DNA of 12,472 nucleotides, from assembly GCA_002390425.1 (NCBI GenBank), contig DGPL01000019.1, forward strand, positions 1 through 12,472, read 5' to 3'. The stretch comes from Kordiimonadaceae bacterium UBA4441 (GTDB lineage: Bacteria; Pseudomonadota; Alphaproteobacteria; Sphingomonadales; Emcibacteraceae). Made by a program: the position numbers and the translations under genes. The first letter of the stretch is position 1. Each line of letters opens with the position of its first letter. Positions 1 to 7,557 of this stretch are shown here, one piece after another. The notes beneath the pieces were generated by a model. The model was given only the letters and a program-made list of their open reading frames with translations. It was not told the origin of the DNA and did no database searches.

Positions 1-179
1 CTCATTCGCCGCTTTAATAACCACCTAACTGGAATATAATAGGAAAGGCAATTATATATTTTATGGATGTCCGCTTTCGGCCATAAGCGGACGTTCAAGA
101 ATATTAAATATTAGCTAGTTTGATGATCTTGCTTTCTGGTTATGAATTACTCTTTTTGTAGGGTAAAATTATGTGAAAT
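1..179. other. Left non-coding flank downstream of the P450 gene
   Basis: This stretch has no open frame with coding character. It is AT-rich and contains one clear element, the GTCCGCTT/AAGCGGAC palindrome at 69-92. No classic intrinsic terminator (GC stem plus T run) is seen after the P450 stop in the minus direction. The operon end is therefore undefined unless the palindrome serves that role. Confidence 0.6.
69..97. repeat. Palindromic intergenic repeat, copy 1
   Basis: A perfect 8-bp inverted repeat, GTCCGCTT (69-76) and AAGCGGAC (85-92), surrounds an 8-base loop that contains GGCC. The 29 bases from 69 to 97 align without gaps to 12193-12221 at the other end of the window, with 22 of 29 identical. 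The first nine bases and the last four (TTCA) match. It lies about 85 bases past the P450 stop and could fold as a stem-loop in the 3' end of that mRNA. There is no T run after it in either direction, so a simple intrinsic terminator is not favoured. Its role is unknown; it resembles dispersed intergenic palindromes found in many Proteobacteria. Confidence 0.6.
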
Positions 180-2477
180 TTACAGAGTAAGTTTGAGTTT
201 ATTACCTGATGCTCTAGAACTACAAGTCATCATTCTATTAGCTTTTCTCTTTTCAGAGCTGGTTAAAACTTGATCGCGGTGATCTATTTCTCCCTCGAAC
301 ACATCTACTTCGCACGTTCCGCAAATGCCTTCTTTACAATCGTAAGGCACATCAATTCCCACGGCTAATATAGCGTCCAAAACGGTTTGATCCGCACTAA
401 CATTAACAGTTATACCAGTATCCATTAGCTCAACTTCGAAGGCATGCTCATGGTCCGAGTTTAATTCGGACGTCACGGAGCTAAAATGCTCGTAATGCAA
501 TGTTCCCTCAGGCCAAGATGATGACATTTCATCTAGTTCGTTAAGAAGTCTTTCAGGACCACAAGCGTAAATCTGCTGACCCGCTTGCAATGTACCCGTA
601 ATTTTATGCAAGTTCATCCTTAGGCCGTTTTCTTTTGGATAAAGATTTAAGTGATTGCCGTGATCATTTTTCAAGCGTTCAACAAATGCCATCGTTGATA
701 AAGACCTACCGGCATAATGTATGGAATAATCTTTATTCAATTCCTTTAAACGGTCCGCCATAGCGATGATGGGCGTAATGCCGATACCACCAGCAATTAG
801 AATGTAATGATCCGCATTTTCATCAAGCCTAAAATGATTTTTTGGCCCAACGATTTGTACCATATCCCCAGATTTAAGAGCGTCATGGAAATATTTTGAG
901 CCACCGCGACCATCATGTTCTTTTAAGATGGCAATTTCATAATAGTTATGGTCACTCAAGTCACCGCAAAGGGAGTATTTTCGGTTATAATCCCCGACGA
1001 TCAAACCCAAGTGTGATCCAGCACTCCATTTGGGTAGTGTTTTACCAGAAGGATGCTTTATTTTTACACGTATTATATCATCCGCTTCATATGATAAGTC
1101 GCTAATAGTCACCCTTCTAAAAATCTCATTCTTAGAAGGTGGCCCCATTTTAAAATCTTGTTTCACCCTTAGTATGTCAGGATCAAGGCGTTCTGGATTT
1201 TGATCAGGGTCCCATTCCACCCAAAGTTCAGAAGAGCCGCGGAATGATGTGTTTGGCAAAAATTTATATTCTTGATCCGCTTTTAATTTTAAATGTGGCA
1301 AGCGTTTAATGAACTCTTCTAGAAAGATCCGAAGCTCCATACGGGCAATGTTTTTACCCATACATTGATGACTGCCATAACCAAACGTCAAATGTTCAGT
1401 AGTGTTGTCACGGTAAAGATCAATTTCGTCGGGATTTTCAAAATGACGTTCATCATGATTTGCAGATGCCAACACAATAAGAAGCCGTGCGCCTGAAGGG
1501 ATATCAACACCGCCAATTTTGGTGTCGGCCGTCGCTTGACGGCGCCACGCAACGACGGAACCTTCATAACGCAGGCACTCTTCAATCGCATTTGGTATTA
1601 ATTTTGGATTATCACATAGCTCTTCCCATTTATCACGGTTCTCTAGCAGTACTCTAAAAATGTTAGACGTTGCATGAGATGTTGTTTCATGAGCTGCTGC
1701 AAGAATGGCCATCATCATTGAATGTAAATAAGATTCTGTAACAATATCAGGATACAAGAAATGCTGCCGCACCGTATGATACATCCACCCCTCACCATCA
1801 GGGTTGGCTTTCATTTTTTCAATGATTTCACCCGCGACTTGCCAGAAATTACCAACGGAATGCGCAACGCCCATTTGTTCTTCTGGCGTTGGTCGACCCC
1901 AGGTATTAACGGTATGAGCCACCGAAAAACTACGAATTTTCTCTGCGTCCTCATCGGACACTCCTAAAAAATGTAGTGCAATGATTAGTGGAATATCTTG
2001 GAACATTTCGGCGACAAGGTCGGCTTCCCCCTTATCAATAAAAAGGTCCATATATTCTTTCGTGAGCTTTTGTATGGCGGGCTTGTGTTTTTCTAGCTCA
2101 TCAAGGTTAAAGCTATCCATAAGGACGCGGCGGCGTTCCATATGTGCCGGTTCATCTTCATTGACCAGTGTGCGGTTAATGGCATAACCGTAACTTTTTA
2201 AGACCTCCATTGCCTCCTCTGGCGCAGGGGTAATTTTCTCGAGTGCGATACAGGGGGAGAATAATATATTATCACGAAACACCGACTTCACATCGTCATA
2301 ACGACTAACGACCCAATAACCGAGTTTAGGATTATAAAAAACTGGTTCCTCATCACGTGACCATTTTAGCGCTTCGGCTGGGTTGATATGATATTCACCT
2401 TCAAATACATCAAAAGCCGCCGCATTATGTGAAATTGGACAACCAGTCGGTGATTTCATCTGATCTTTGTTTTCCAT
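180..2477 (-). CDS. Self-sufficient cytochrome P450 fused to FMN/2Fe-2S reductase (CYP116B-type)
   Basis: This is a single-chain monooxygenase that takes electrons from NAD(P)H through FMN and a 2Fe-2S centre to heme. Numbering from the ATG at 2477 (765 aa), the heme domain covers about 1-425. It has the I-helix AAHETT (261-266), the K-helix ExxR (E300-R303) and the heme-ligand loop FGYGSHQC with Cys372. A phthalate-dioxygenase-reductase-like module (about 450-665) follows, with the FMN motif RKYS (499-502), nucleotide-binding GGIGITP (563-569) and YACGPE (637-642). The C-terminal ferredoxin domain has Cys714, 719, 722 and 752 in the C-x4-C-x2-C...C pattern. Domain order and length match CYP116B enzymes such as P450RhF, which hydroxylate or O-dealkylate aromatics. 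A TTG start at 2492 would add five residues. The ATG is preferred because it overlaps the IclR stop as TAATG and has GGGAAG at a good distance. It is the last gene of the minus operon. All cofactor residues are present. The substrate is unknown. Confidence 0.93.
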   Translation of the reverse strand: MENKDQMKSPTGCPISHNAAAFDVFEGEYHINPAEALKWSRDEEPVFYNPKLGYWVVSRYDDVKSVFRDNILFSPCIALEKITPAPEEAMEVLKSYGYAINRTLVNEDEPAHMERRRVLMDSFNLDELEKHKPAIQKLTKEYMDLFIDKGEADLVAEMFQDIPLIIALHFLGVSDEDAEKIRSFSVAHTVNTWGRPTPEEQMGVAHSVGNFWQVAGEIIEKMKANPDGEGWMYHTVRQHFLYPDIVTESYLHSMMMAILAAAHETTSHATSNIFRVLLENRDKWEELCDNPKLIPNAIEECLRYEGSVVAWRRQATADTKIGGVDIPSGARLLIVLASANHDERHFENPDEIDLYRDNTTEHLTFGYGSHQCMGKNIARMELRIFLEEFIKRLPHLKLKADQEYKFLPNTSFRGSSELWVEWDPDQNPERLDPDILRVKQDFKMGPPSKNEIFRRVTISDLSYEADDIIRVKIKHPSGKTLPKWSAGSHLGLIVGDYNRKYSLCGDLSDHNYYEIAILKEHDGRGGSKYFHDALKSGDMVQIVGPKNHFRLDENADHYILIAGGIGITPIIAMADRLKELNKDYSIHYAGRSLSTMAFVERLKNDHGNHLNLYPKENGLRMNLHKITGTLQAGQQIYACGPERLLNELDEMSSSWPEGTLHYEHFSSVTSELNSDHEHAFEVELMDTGITVNVSADQTVLDAILAVGIDVPYDCKEGICGTCEVDVFEGEIDHRDQVLTSSEKRKANRMMTCSSRASGNKLKLTL

Positions 2478-3280
2478 TAAATTGCTTCCCAAGTGCCTAA
2501 CTTTTCAGTCAATCGTTGCTGAGACTGAAATAATGCTTTTTTAATTCTTGTCGCCGTGATGTTATTTTCACCGCCAATGTCACTTTCATAACCAATGACC
2601 GTAAGTACAAATTCAACGGTGCCTCGTGGCCCTAAAATGGGCACAGACACGGAAACGACATTTGATTGAAAATCACCTAATCCAAGGGAGAACTCCGCTT
2701 TTTGAATGGCCTCAAGTTCCTCTAAGTACTCAGCTTTTCCTAATTCTCTGCCGTTTATTTTGGGTTTACTAGGAAGCGAGGAATATCCACTTAAAACACG
2801 GTCCATTTGTTGATCATCGAGAAAGGCCGCAAACAACCTGCCCGTGGCGCTATAAATCGGCGATAAAACCTCACCAATTCGAACCATTAATGTTATCGGA
2901 CGAGACGATGCTTTACGGCCAACCACCAATGCTTCACCGTCATTCCAGATAGATAAGAAAACGGTTTCATCGACTTGCGAATTTAAAGTGTCTAATTCTT
3001 CGTTCGCTATCGAGACCCGGTCGATACGCTTGATGGCCTTAAACCCGAGCTTTAAAGCCTTTGGTCCCAAATCATAAAGACCTGGTTCTTTAAGGCGCGT
3101 GACCAGCCCCGTTTCAATTAAACTAACGAGGTAACGGTGAACCTTCGCAGGCGACATTTCCACTTCATTTGCAATTGCGTTAAGCGAAAGTGCACTTCCC
3201 GCATCAACAATCACATCAAGAACGCTCATGCCGATGACAACAGAATTAATTCCTTGCTGTGCTTTCTTAGGTTCAGTCAT
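2477..3280 (-). CDS. IclR-family transcriptional regulator
   Basis: This 267-aa protein has the usual IclR length and layout. An N-terminal winged helix-turn-helix lies at about residues 12-75 (recognition region around EMSPAKVHRYL, 41-51). A C-terminal effector-binding domain of about 85-260 contains the family-typical SATGRLFAAF (144-153). IclR proteins are dimeric DNA-binding regulators of aromatic and carboxylate catabolism, acting as repressors or activators. The gene sits inside the operon it probably controls: 3 bases after the FAH-type gene, and sharing one base (TAATG) with the P450 start. AGGAT lies 5 bases before its ATG. Being co-transcribed with the enzymes suggests autoregulation through the divergent promoter region at 5914-6117 (inference). 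The effector is probably the substrate or an intermediate. Confidence 0.92.
   Translation of the reverse strand: MTEPKKAQQGINSVVIGMSVLDVIVDAGSALSLNAIANEVEMSPAKVHRYLVSLIETGLVTRLKEPGLYDLGPKALKLGFKAIKRIDRVSIANEELDTLNSQVDETVFLSIWNDGEALVVGRKASSRPITLMVRIGEVLSPIYSATGRLFAAFLDDQQMDRVLSGYSSLPSKPKINGRELGKAEYLEELEAIQKAEFSLGLGDFQSNVVSVSVPILGPRGTVEFVLTVIGYESDIGGENNITATRIKKALFQSQQRLTEKLGTWEAI
2485..2490 (-). promoter_or_regulatory. Ribosome binding site fixing the P450 start at 2477
   Basis: On the minus strand GGGAAG is followed by 7 bases and then ATG. It lies within the last codons of the IclR gene, which fits coupled translation through the TAATG overlap. It argues against the TTG at 2492, which it would overlap. 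Confidence 0.6.
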
Positions 3281-3283
3281 ATG

Positions 3284-4264
3284 TTATCCTAATGGCTCAA
3301 TTTTTTGATCGATCACGCCAAAAATTGAATTACCCTCATAATCCTGATGATCAATTTTTACACGATCACCAAACTTAAGCAGGTCAGTTTTGGCACTTCC
3401 ATCGTTTATAACTTCTAATGCTCTTTGTTCTCCAATGCAGCCACAACCGACTGTTTCATCTTCGTTCGACACTGTTCCCAAAGCAATGATTGTTCCGGGC
3501 TCGAATGTTCTGGTCATGGCAACATGCGCGATGGCATCACCGTAATCAAAGGGTGTGCCAACGCCAGCTTCGAGTGATCCAAATTTTTCACCGCGAACCC
3601 AGCAATTCATTTTACCCGAAACCAGCTTTTGATCCCATAGATCACCTAGCTCATCTGGCGTCACTGCAATTGGTCCAAGTGACGAAGACGGCTTACCCGT
3701 TAAAAACCCAAACGACCTTTTAAGTTCTGGTGGAATTAAACTGCGTAGCGAAATATCATTCAGCAACATGAATAACTTTATATGCTTTGTTGCCTCAGCA
3801 GACGACACGCCAATAGGCACATCCCCTGTGACGGCGGCGATTTCAGCCTCGAAATCAATACCATGATTTTCATCTGGTAATTTAATAGGATCATTCCAAG
3901 CCATATATCCGTGAGAAATCCCTTGGTATATGAGCGGCGCATCCAATATATCAGCAGGCAGACTATCACCACGTGCCGCGCGATTACGACTAATGTGGCT
4001 AATATAACAAGCACCATCCAAATATTGATAACACCGCGGAAGCGGCGCATCTAGGGTCTTGAAGTCTAAGTTATACGCTCCTACTGCATTGCCATCGTTC
4101 AGACTTTTATACAGCTCTTCGAGCTTCGGCGTGACCATATCCCAATCATCTAAGGCCGCTTGCATGGTTGGTGCAATATGTGACGCATCCACAGTAGTCT
4201 TTGTATCTTTACTGACAACGATTAAGGCGCCGTCACGGCCGCTTCTTCTTGATGCTAATTTCAT
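3284..4264 (-). CDS. Fumarylacetoacetate hydrolase (FAH) family protein, short bacterial fumarylacetoacetase type
   Basis: This 326-aa protein belongs to the FAH superfamily, whose members cleave C-C bonds of diketo acids with a divalent metal. The N-terminus (MKLASRRSGRDGALIVVS, then IAPTMQAALDDW) matches the short proteobacterial fumarylacetoacetases. Those end homogentisate breakdown by giving fumarate and acetoacetate. Metal ligands are visible as E139 and E141 (FEAEIA) and D170 (LLND), with K191 in GKPSSSLGP as the conserved lysine. The ATG at 4264 lies 3 bases after the VOC stop; its ribosome site is weak (purine-rich GCGGAAA), so translational coupling is likely. Family assignment is strong. 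Exact substrate is inferred: fumarylacetoacetate is the default, but an acylpyruvate or other ring-cleavage product is possible because homogentisate dioxygenase and maleylacetoacetate isomerase are not in the window. Confidence 0.88.
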   Translation of the reverse strand: MKLASRRSGRDGALIVVSKDTKTTVDASHIAPTMQAALDDWDMVTPKLEELYKSLNDGNAVGAYNLDFKTLDAPLPRCYQYLDGACYISHISRNRAARGDSLPADILDAPLIYQGISHGYMAWNDPIKLPDENHGIDFEAEIAAVTGDVPIGVSSAEATKHIKLFMLLNDISLRSLIPPELKRSFGFLTGKPSSSLGPIAVTPDELGDLWDQKLVSGKMNCWVRGEKFGSLEAGVGTPFDYGDAIAHVAMTRTFEPGTIIALGTVSNEDETVGCGCIGEQRALEVINDGSAKTDLLKFGDRVKIDHQDYEGNSIFGVIDQKIEPLG

Positions 4265-4267
4265 TAT

Positions 4268-4813
4268 TTATTTCCGCTCATAACCTGTTTTGCCACCAAA
4301 TATTTTCTCACGCTGTGACCAGTCGTGCGTTTCGCTCCAAAGATCAAGAACATCATAGGCTTCCATTTCAAAAACTTTATTGCGATCAGGTTTACATGTA
4401 TCAGTCGTTAATTCTAAGCGATGGCCATTTGGATCGAAGAAATATATCGACATAATAAAATCATCATGATTAACGGGTCCAAGCACATCCACCCCTAAGC
4501 TTTCAAGACGTTCTTTTTCGCTAAGCAATACATCAACACTTTCAACCATAAAGGCGAAATGCTGAACCCATTCTGGCATTTCCATGTCTTTCATATTGCC
4601 TTTGTCTTTAGGCAGTTCAAAAAAGGCGATACAAGAACCATCTTCCATTTTTAAAAATATATGAATATGAGGACTATATTCACCCGTTGAAGGAACGTGA
4701 TCTTCTCCCATGGCATGGGTAAATTTTAAGCCTAAGACGTTCGTGTAAAAATCCACGGTCTCTCTGGCATCGCGGCAGCGAAATGCCGCATGATGAAGTC
4801 TTTTGATAATCAT
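4268..4813 (-). CDS. VOC-superfamily (glyoxalase/extradiol dioxygenase fold) protein
   Basis: This 181-aa protein has two beta-alpha-beta-beta-beta modules typical of the vicinal oxygen chelate fold. Module 1 starts LHHAAFRCRD and module 2 starts VQHFAFMVES. Candidate metal ligands are H8, E66 (FFEL), H85 and E134 (HRLEL), at the four positions used by bacterial glyoxalase I (His/Glu/His/Glu). The same H8-H85-E134 triad could serve a single-domain extradiol dioxygenase, an epimerase or an isomerase. A tail of about 40 residues (from around 140) extends past the second module. Its ATG overlaps the aminotransferase stop by one base (TAATG), with AAGGTG 7 bases upstream. In this operon it probably acts on a ring-cleavage or oxoacid intermediate. 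Fold is well supported; reaction is unknown. Confidence 0.85.
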   Translation of the reverse strand: MIIKRLHHAAFRCRDARETVDFYTNVLGLKFTHAMGEDHVPSTGEYSPHIHIFLKMEDGSCIAFFELPKDKGNMKDMEMPEWVQHFAFMVESVDVLLSEKERLESLGVDVLGPVNHDDFIMSIYFFDPNGHRLELTTDTCKPDRNKVFEMEAYDVLDLWSETHDWSQREKIFGGKTGYERK

Positions 4814-5913
4814 TAAATCACACCTTTTGTTTTCAAGTCTTTAAGCACATCAATGAGCAGCTCTAGGCCATCTTCTGCGCCAATAGTAATGCGCAAACAA
4901 TCAGGAAGGTATGCGCCGCCGCATGGCTTAACTGAAATACCGTTTTCACTAAGTACTTGATTGACGGCTTTGCATTGCTCTGCACCATCAGGGAAGCGAA
5001 CAAGAGAGAAATTACAAACACTCGGCGCTACCTCTAACCCTAAAGCTAACAGCTCCGCTTCGAACCATGCTTTCATTTTATCATTGTAAGCTTTTGCCTT
5101 TTTTTCATGTTCGATATCTTTAATGGCTTCAATACCCGCTGCAATGGCGGCCGCGTTTACATTAAAACCGGCTCTTACTTTATTAAGAACCGCATTTACG
5201 GACGCAGGCGCATAGGACCAGCCTAAGCGAAGGCCCGCGAGCGCGTACATCTTTGACATGGTTCGGGTCATAATGACATTGTCTTTACCGTTATCCACCA
5301 ACTCCCATCCCGGCGAATAATCATCTGCGTCAACAAATTCCGCGTAGGCTGCATCAACAACGAGTAGGATATCATCATTCAAATTTTCACGAAGACGCGC
5401 TATTTCAGATTTAGGAATATATGTGCCCGTTGGATTTCCCGGATTAGCCACATAAACAACCTTGCTATTTTCCGTAACGGTTTCAAGGACGCTATCTACA
5501 TCAACAAAAAGATCTTTTTCCGGTGCGATGATCGCATTTGCCCCGACACAGCTCGCGGCCGTTGGATAAATGACCATGCCATGTTCCGTATAAACAATAT
5601 CATCGCCAGCATCGGCGTAACCACAGGCAATCAGTCTTAAAATATCTTCTGACCCTGATCCGCAAAATATTCTGTCCGCATCCACAGAATACCTTTCCGC
5701 AATCGCTTCTCTAATTTCAGGATTACCTGGTAGCGGATAAAGGTAACAATTTTGCATGATATCAACTGCCGCAGACAATGCCTTTGGACTTGGCCCAATG
5801 CGCGATTCATTAAACGATAAACGGTGCATTTTTTTAGCCGTGGATAGTTTCATTGCGCCGGGTTGATACCCAGCAATATTATCAACGGTTCCTTTGGGGG
5901 AAATAAAAGACAT
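4813..5913 (-). CDS. PLP-dependent aminotransferase, HisC-like (class I/II, fold type I)
   Basis: This 366-aa enzyme (from ATG at 5913) follows alphaproteobacterial histidinol-phosphate aminotransferases along its length. It shows GSGSED (85-90, cofactor phosphate), NPGNPTG (157-163), DAAYAEF (187-193, Asp for the PLP pyridine N), and the Schiff-base lysine K221 in RTMSKMYALAGLRLG. The C-terminal LRITIG carries R341 for the substrate carboxylate. HisC-like enzymes often accept aromatic amino acids. Lying first in a catabolic operon, and not among his genes, this copy more likely deaminates an amino acid to a 2-oxoacid (inference). GTG at 5919 would add two residues, but GGAG (5919-5922) lies 5 bases before the ATG and would overlap the GTG, so the ATG is preferred. 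A biosynthetic role cannot be fully excluded from sequence alone. Confidence 0.88.
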   Translation of the reverse strand: MSFISPKGTVDNIAGYQPGAMKLSTAKKMHRLSFNESRIGPSPKALSAAVDIMQNCYLYPLPGNPEIREAIAERYSVDADRIFCGSGSEDILRLIACGYADAGDDIVYTEHGMVIYPTAASCVGANAIIAPEKDLFVDVDSVLETVTENSKVVYVANPGNPTGTYIPKSEIARLRENLNDDILLVVDAAYAEFVDADDYSPGWELVDNGKDNVIMTRTMSKMYALAGLRLGWSYAPASVNAVLNKVRAGFNVNAAAIAAGIEAIKDIEHEKKAKAYNDKMKAWFEAELLALGLEVAPSVCNFSLVRFPDGAEQCKAVNQVLSENGISVKPCGGAYLPDCLRITIGAEDGLELLIDVLKDLKTKGVI

Positions 5914-5918
5914 CGACA

Positions 5919-5922
5919 CTCC
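5919..5922 (-). promoter_or_regulatory. Ribosome binding site fixing the aminotransferase start at 5913
   Basis: GGAG on the minus strand is 5 bases before the ATG (5911-5913). The alternative GTG begins at 5919, inside the GGAG itself, so it is an unlikely initiation codon. Confidence 0.6.
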
Positions 5923-5951
5923 ATATATATAAAATAGATTGAATTTATTTT

Positions 5952-5980
5952 ATTATAAGTAAAACAATTATGCAATAATT
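5952..5980 (-). promoter_or_regulatory. Candidate promoter of the minus operon
   Basis: A consensus TATAAT reads on the minus strand at 5957-5952. It would place transcription start about 30 bases before the aminotransferase ATG. At a 17-base spacing the -35 position (5980-5975, AATTAT) is poor. An activator or a relaxed promoter is therefore possible. The weak -35 lies inside the inverted repeats at 5965-5989, so a bound protein there would affect polymerase binding. Confidence 0.4.
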
Positions 5981-5989
5981 AATAATTGC
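5965..5989. promoter_or_regulatory. Overlapping inverted repeats, candidate IclR operator
   Basis: Three overlapping dyads are visible. CAATTAT (5965-5971) pairs with ATAATTG (5982-5988). AATTAT (5966-5971) pairs with ATAATT (5975-5980) around GCA. GCAATAATT (5972-5980) meets AATAATTGC (5981-5989) with 16 of 18 bases symmetric. They lie between the two divergent operons and cover the presumed -35 of the minus operon. IclR dimers bind short palindromes near divergent catabolic promoters, so this is the best operator candidate. AT-rich DNA gives chance palindromes, which limits confidence. Confidence 0.4.
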
Positions 5990-6079
5990 TTGTAATTATA
6001 ATTTGAATCGCAATCGTAAATAGTCATATTAAAATTCATAAATTCACTTTTTTCTTGATTTACACTCAAATTAAATTAA

Positions 6080-6109
6080 TTGTTTTATATTAAATCTATA
6101 CACTATAAA
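6080..6109 (+). promoter_or_regulatory. Candidate promoter of the plus operon
   Basis: TTGTTT (6080-6085) and TATAAA (6104-6109) are 18 bases apart. Start of transcription would fall only a few bases before the ATG at 6118, giving a nearly leaderless mRNA. That would agree with the lack of a good ribosome site (only AAAGAAA). The very AT-rich context makes alternatives plausible. Confidence 0.25.
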
Positions 6110-6117
6110 GAAATATC

Positions 6118-7545
6118 ATGACCAACATCTTACAGTTATATATTAATGGAGAATGGGTTGGTGGCACCATCAACAACACTTGCCCAGTGATTAATCCAGC
6201 CACTGAGGAAATAATTTCTCATGTCTATATGGCGACCAAAGAAAATTTAGATGTAGCTATTAATGGTGCAAACGAAGCATTTAAAAAATGGTCTACAACA
6301 TCTGCTCAAATTCGGTCAGAGATATTACACAAAGCCGCAGAGATATTATCTGGTCAGATCAATGATATTGCATCGAACCTAACGATTGAGCAGGGAAAAC
6401 CTATTGGTGAAGCAACGGGTGAAGTTCATGCGGCGGTGAATGCTTTTCGCTGGGCTTCCAAAGAAGCATTGAATATCAAAAACATCACCTATCCTGATAG
6501 CCCAGATAATTATAGCCAAAAAACCATGTTTGAACCTATCGGCGTTGTCGCAGGTTTTTCGCCGTGGAATTTTCCAGCAATGCTTACAGCGCGGAAAATT
6601 TCCAGCGCGATTGCTGCAGGATGCTGCATCATCATCAAACCCGCTGAAGAAGCGCCCGCAACGGCTATTGCGCTCGCCAAGGCGCTCGATGAAGCGGGAC
6701 TTCCCGCAGGTGTTCTTAATATGGTATTTGGTGACCCTGCTATGATTTCAGAACGGCTTATCCGTGACAAATCAATTAAAAAGGTCAGTTTGACTGGATC
6801 TACGGCTGTCGGAAAATTGTTGGCTGGTCAATGCGCCCAAAACTTAACACCTTGCGTGCTTGAACTTGGTGGTCACGCGCCGGTTATAATTTTTGACGAT
6901 GTTGATGTTAATGCGGTTGCTCAAAATTTAGCAATATTCAAATACCGTAATGCGGGCCAAGTATGCGTTTCACCAAGTCGCTTTTTCATTCACGAAAATA
7001 TCGCAGAAAAATTCATGGAATTATTCGTCAAACATACAGAAAATTTAAAAGTTGGTAACGGACTAGACAGCGATACGAATATCGGACCACTTGCTCATGA
7101 AAGAAGAGTTGTTGCCGTCGAAGAACTGGTTAATGATGCCATTGGTAAAGGGGCAAATTGTTTACTCGGTGGAAAGCCCATGGATCAAGCGGGATATTTC
7201 TTTGAGCCGACAATTCTAAGTAACGCCCCCAAATCCGCCGACCTTATGACAACTGAAATATTTGGCCCCGTTGCTGTGCTTTCAACTTTCAATGATGTTG
7301 ACGACGTTATTAATCGCGCCAATGATGTGCCATACGGCCTTGCATCATATTTATTTACAAACAACGCTGAAACCATTGAATACATTAAACCGCGCCTTGA
7401 GGCTGGCTTAGTGAGCATTAACATTACCACCCCTATTCTTGAAAACGTGCCCTTTGGCGGCGTCAAAGAAAGTGGTTATGGCTACGAAGGCGGCACAGTT
7501 GGATTACAGGCATTCATGAATTTAAAACTTATTCACGAGGCATAA
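6118..7545 (+). CDS. NAD(P)-dependent aldehyde dehydrogenase (succinate-semialdehyde dehydrogenase-like)
   Basis: This 475-aa soluble ALDH-superfamily enzyme oxidises an aldehyde to its acid with NAD(P)+. It has the oxyanion-site Asn151 in SPWNFP, the cofactor lysine K174 in IKPAEE, and the Rossmann turn motif LTGSTAVG (225-232). General base E249 lies in LELGGHAP, catalytic nucleophile Cys283 in RNAGQVCVSPSR, and EIFGP is at 380-384. Overall pattern is closest to the succinate-semialdehyde dehydrogenase group, a broad class with varied substrates. It is the first gene of the plus operon, with the sulfatase starting 12 bases after its stop. With a TPP 2-oxoacid enzyme in the same operon, its likely substrate is the aldehyde formed by decarboxylation (inference). 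Confidence 0.93.
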   Translation: MTNILQLYINGEWVGGTINNTCPVINPATEEIISHVYMATKENLDVAINGANEAFKKWSTTSAQIRSEILHKAAEILSGQINDIASNLTIEQGKPIGEATGEVHAAVNAFRWASKEALNIKNITYPDSPDNYSQKTMFEPIGVVAGFSPWNFPAMLTARKISSAIAAGCCIIIKPAEEAPATAIALAKALDEAGLPAGVLNMVFGDPAMISERLIRDKSIKKVSLTGSTAVGKLLAGQCAQNLTPCVLELGGHAPVIIFDDVDVNAVAQNLAIFKYRNAGQVCVSPSRFFIHENIAEKFMELFVKHTENLKVGNGLDSDTNIGPLAHERRVVAVEELVNDAIGKGANCLLGGKPMDQAGYFFEPTILSNAPKSADLMTTEIFGPVAVLSTFNDVDDVINRANDVPYGLASYLFTNNAETIEYIKPRLEAGLVSINITTPILENVPFGGVKESGYGYEGGTVGLQAFMNLKLIHEA

Positions 7546-7557
7546 GCGGAGCCAGCA

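Noticed and set aside
69..92. Palindrome as intrinsic terminator of the P450 operon
   Set aside because: The stem is good, but no T run follows on the minus strand, and a diverged copy exists elsewhere, so it is called a repeat.
4268..4813. 4-hydroxyphenylpyruvate dioxygenase
   Set aside because: That enzyme is about twice as long, with a degenerate first domain; 181 residues with one H-E-H-E site does not fit.
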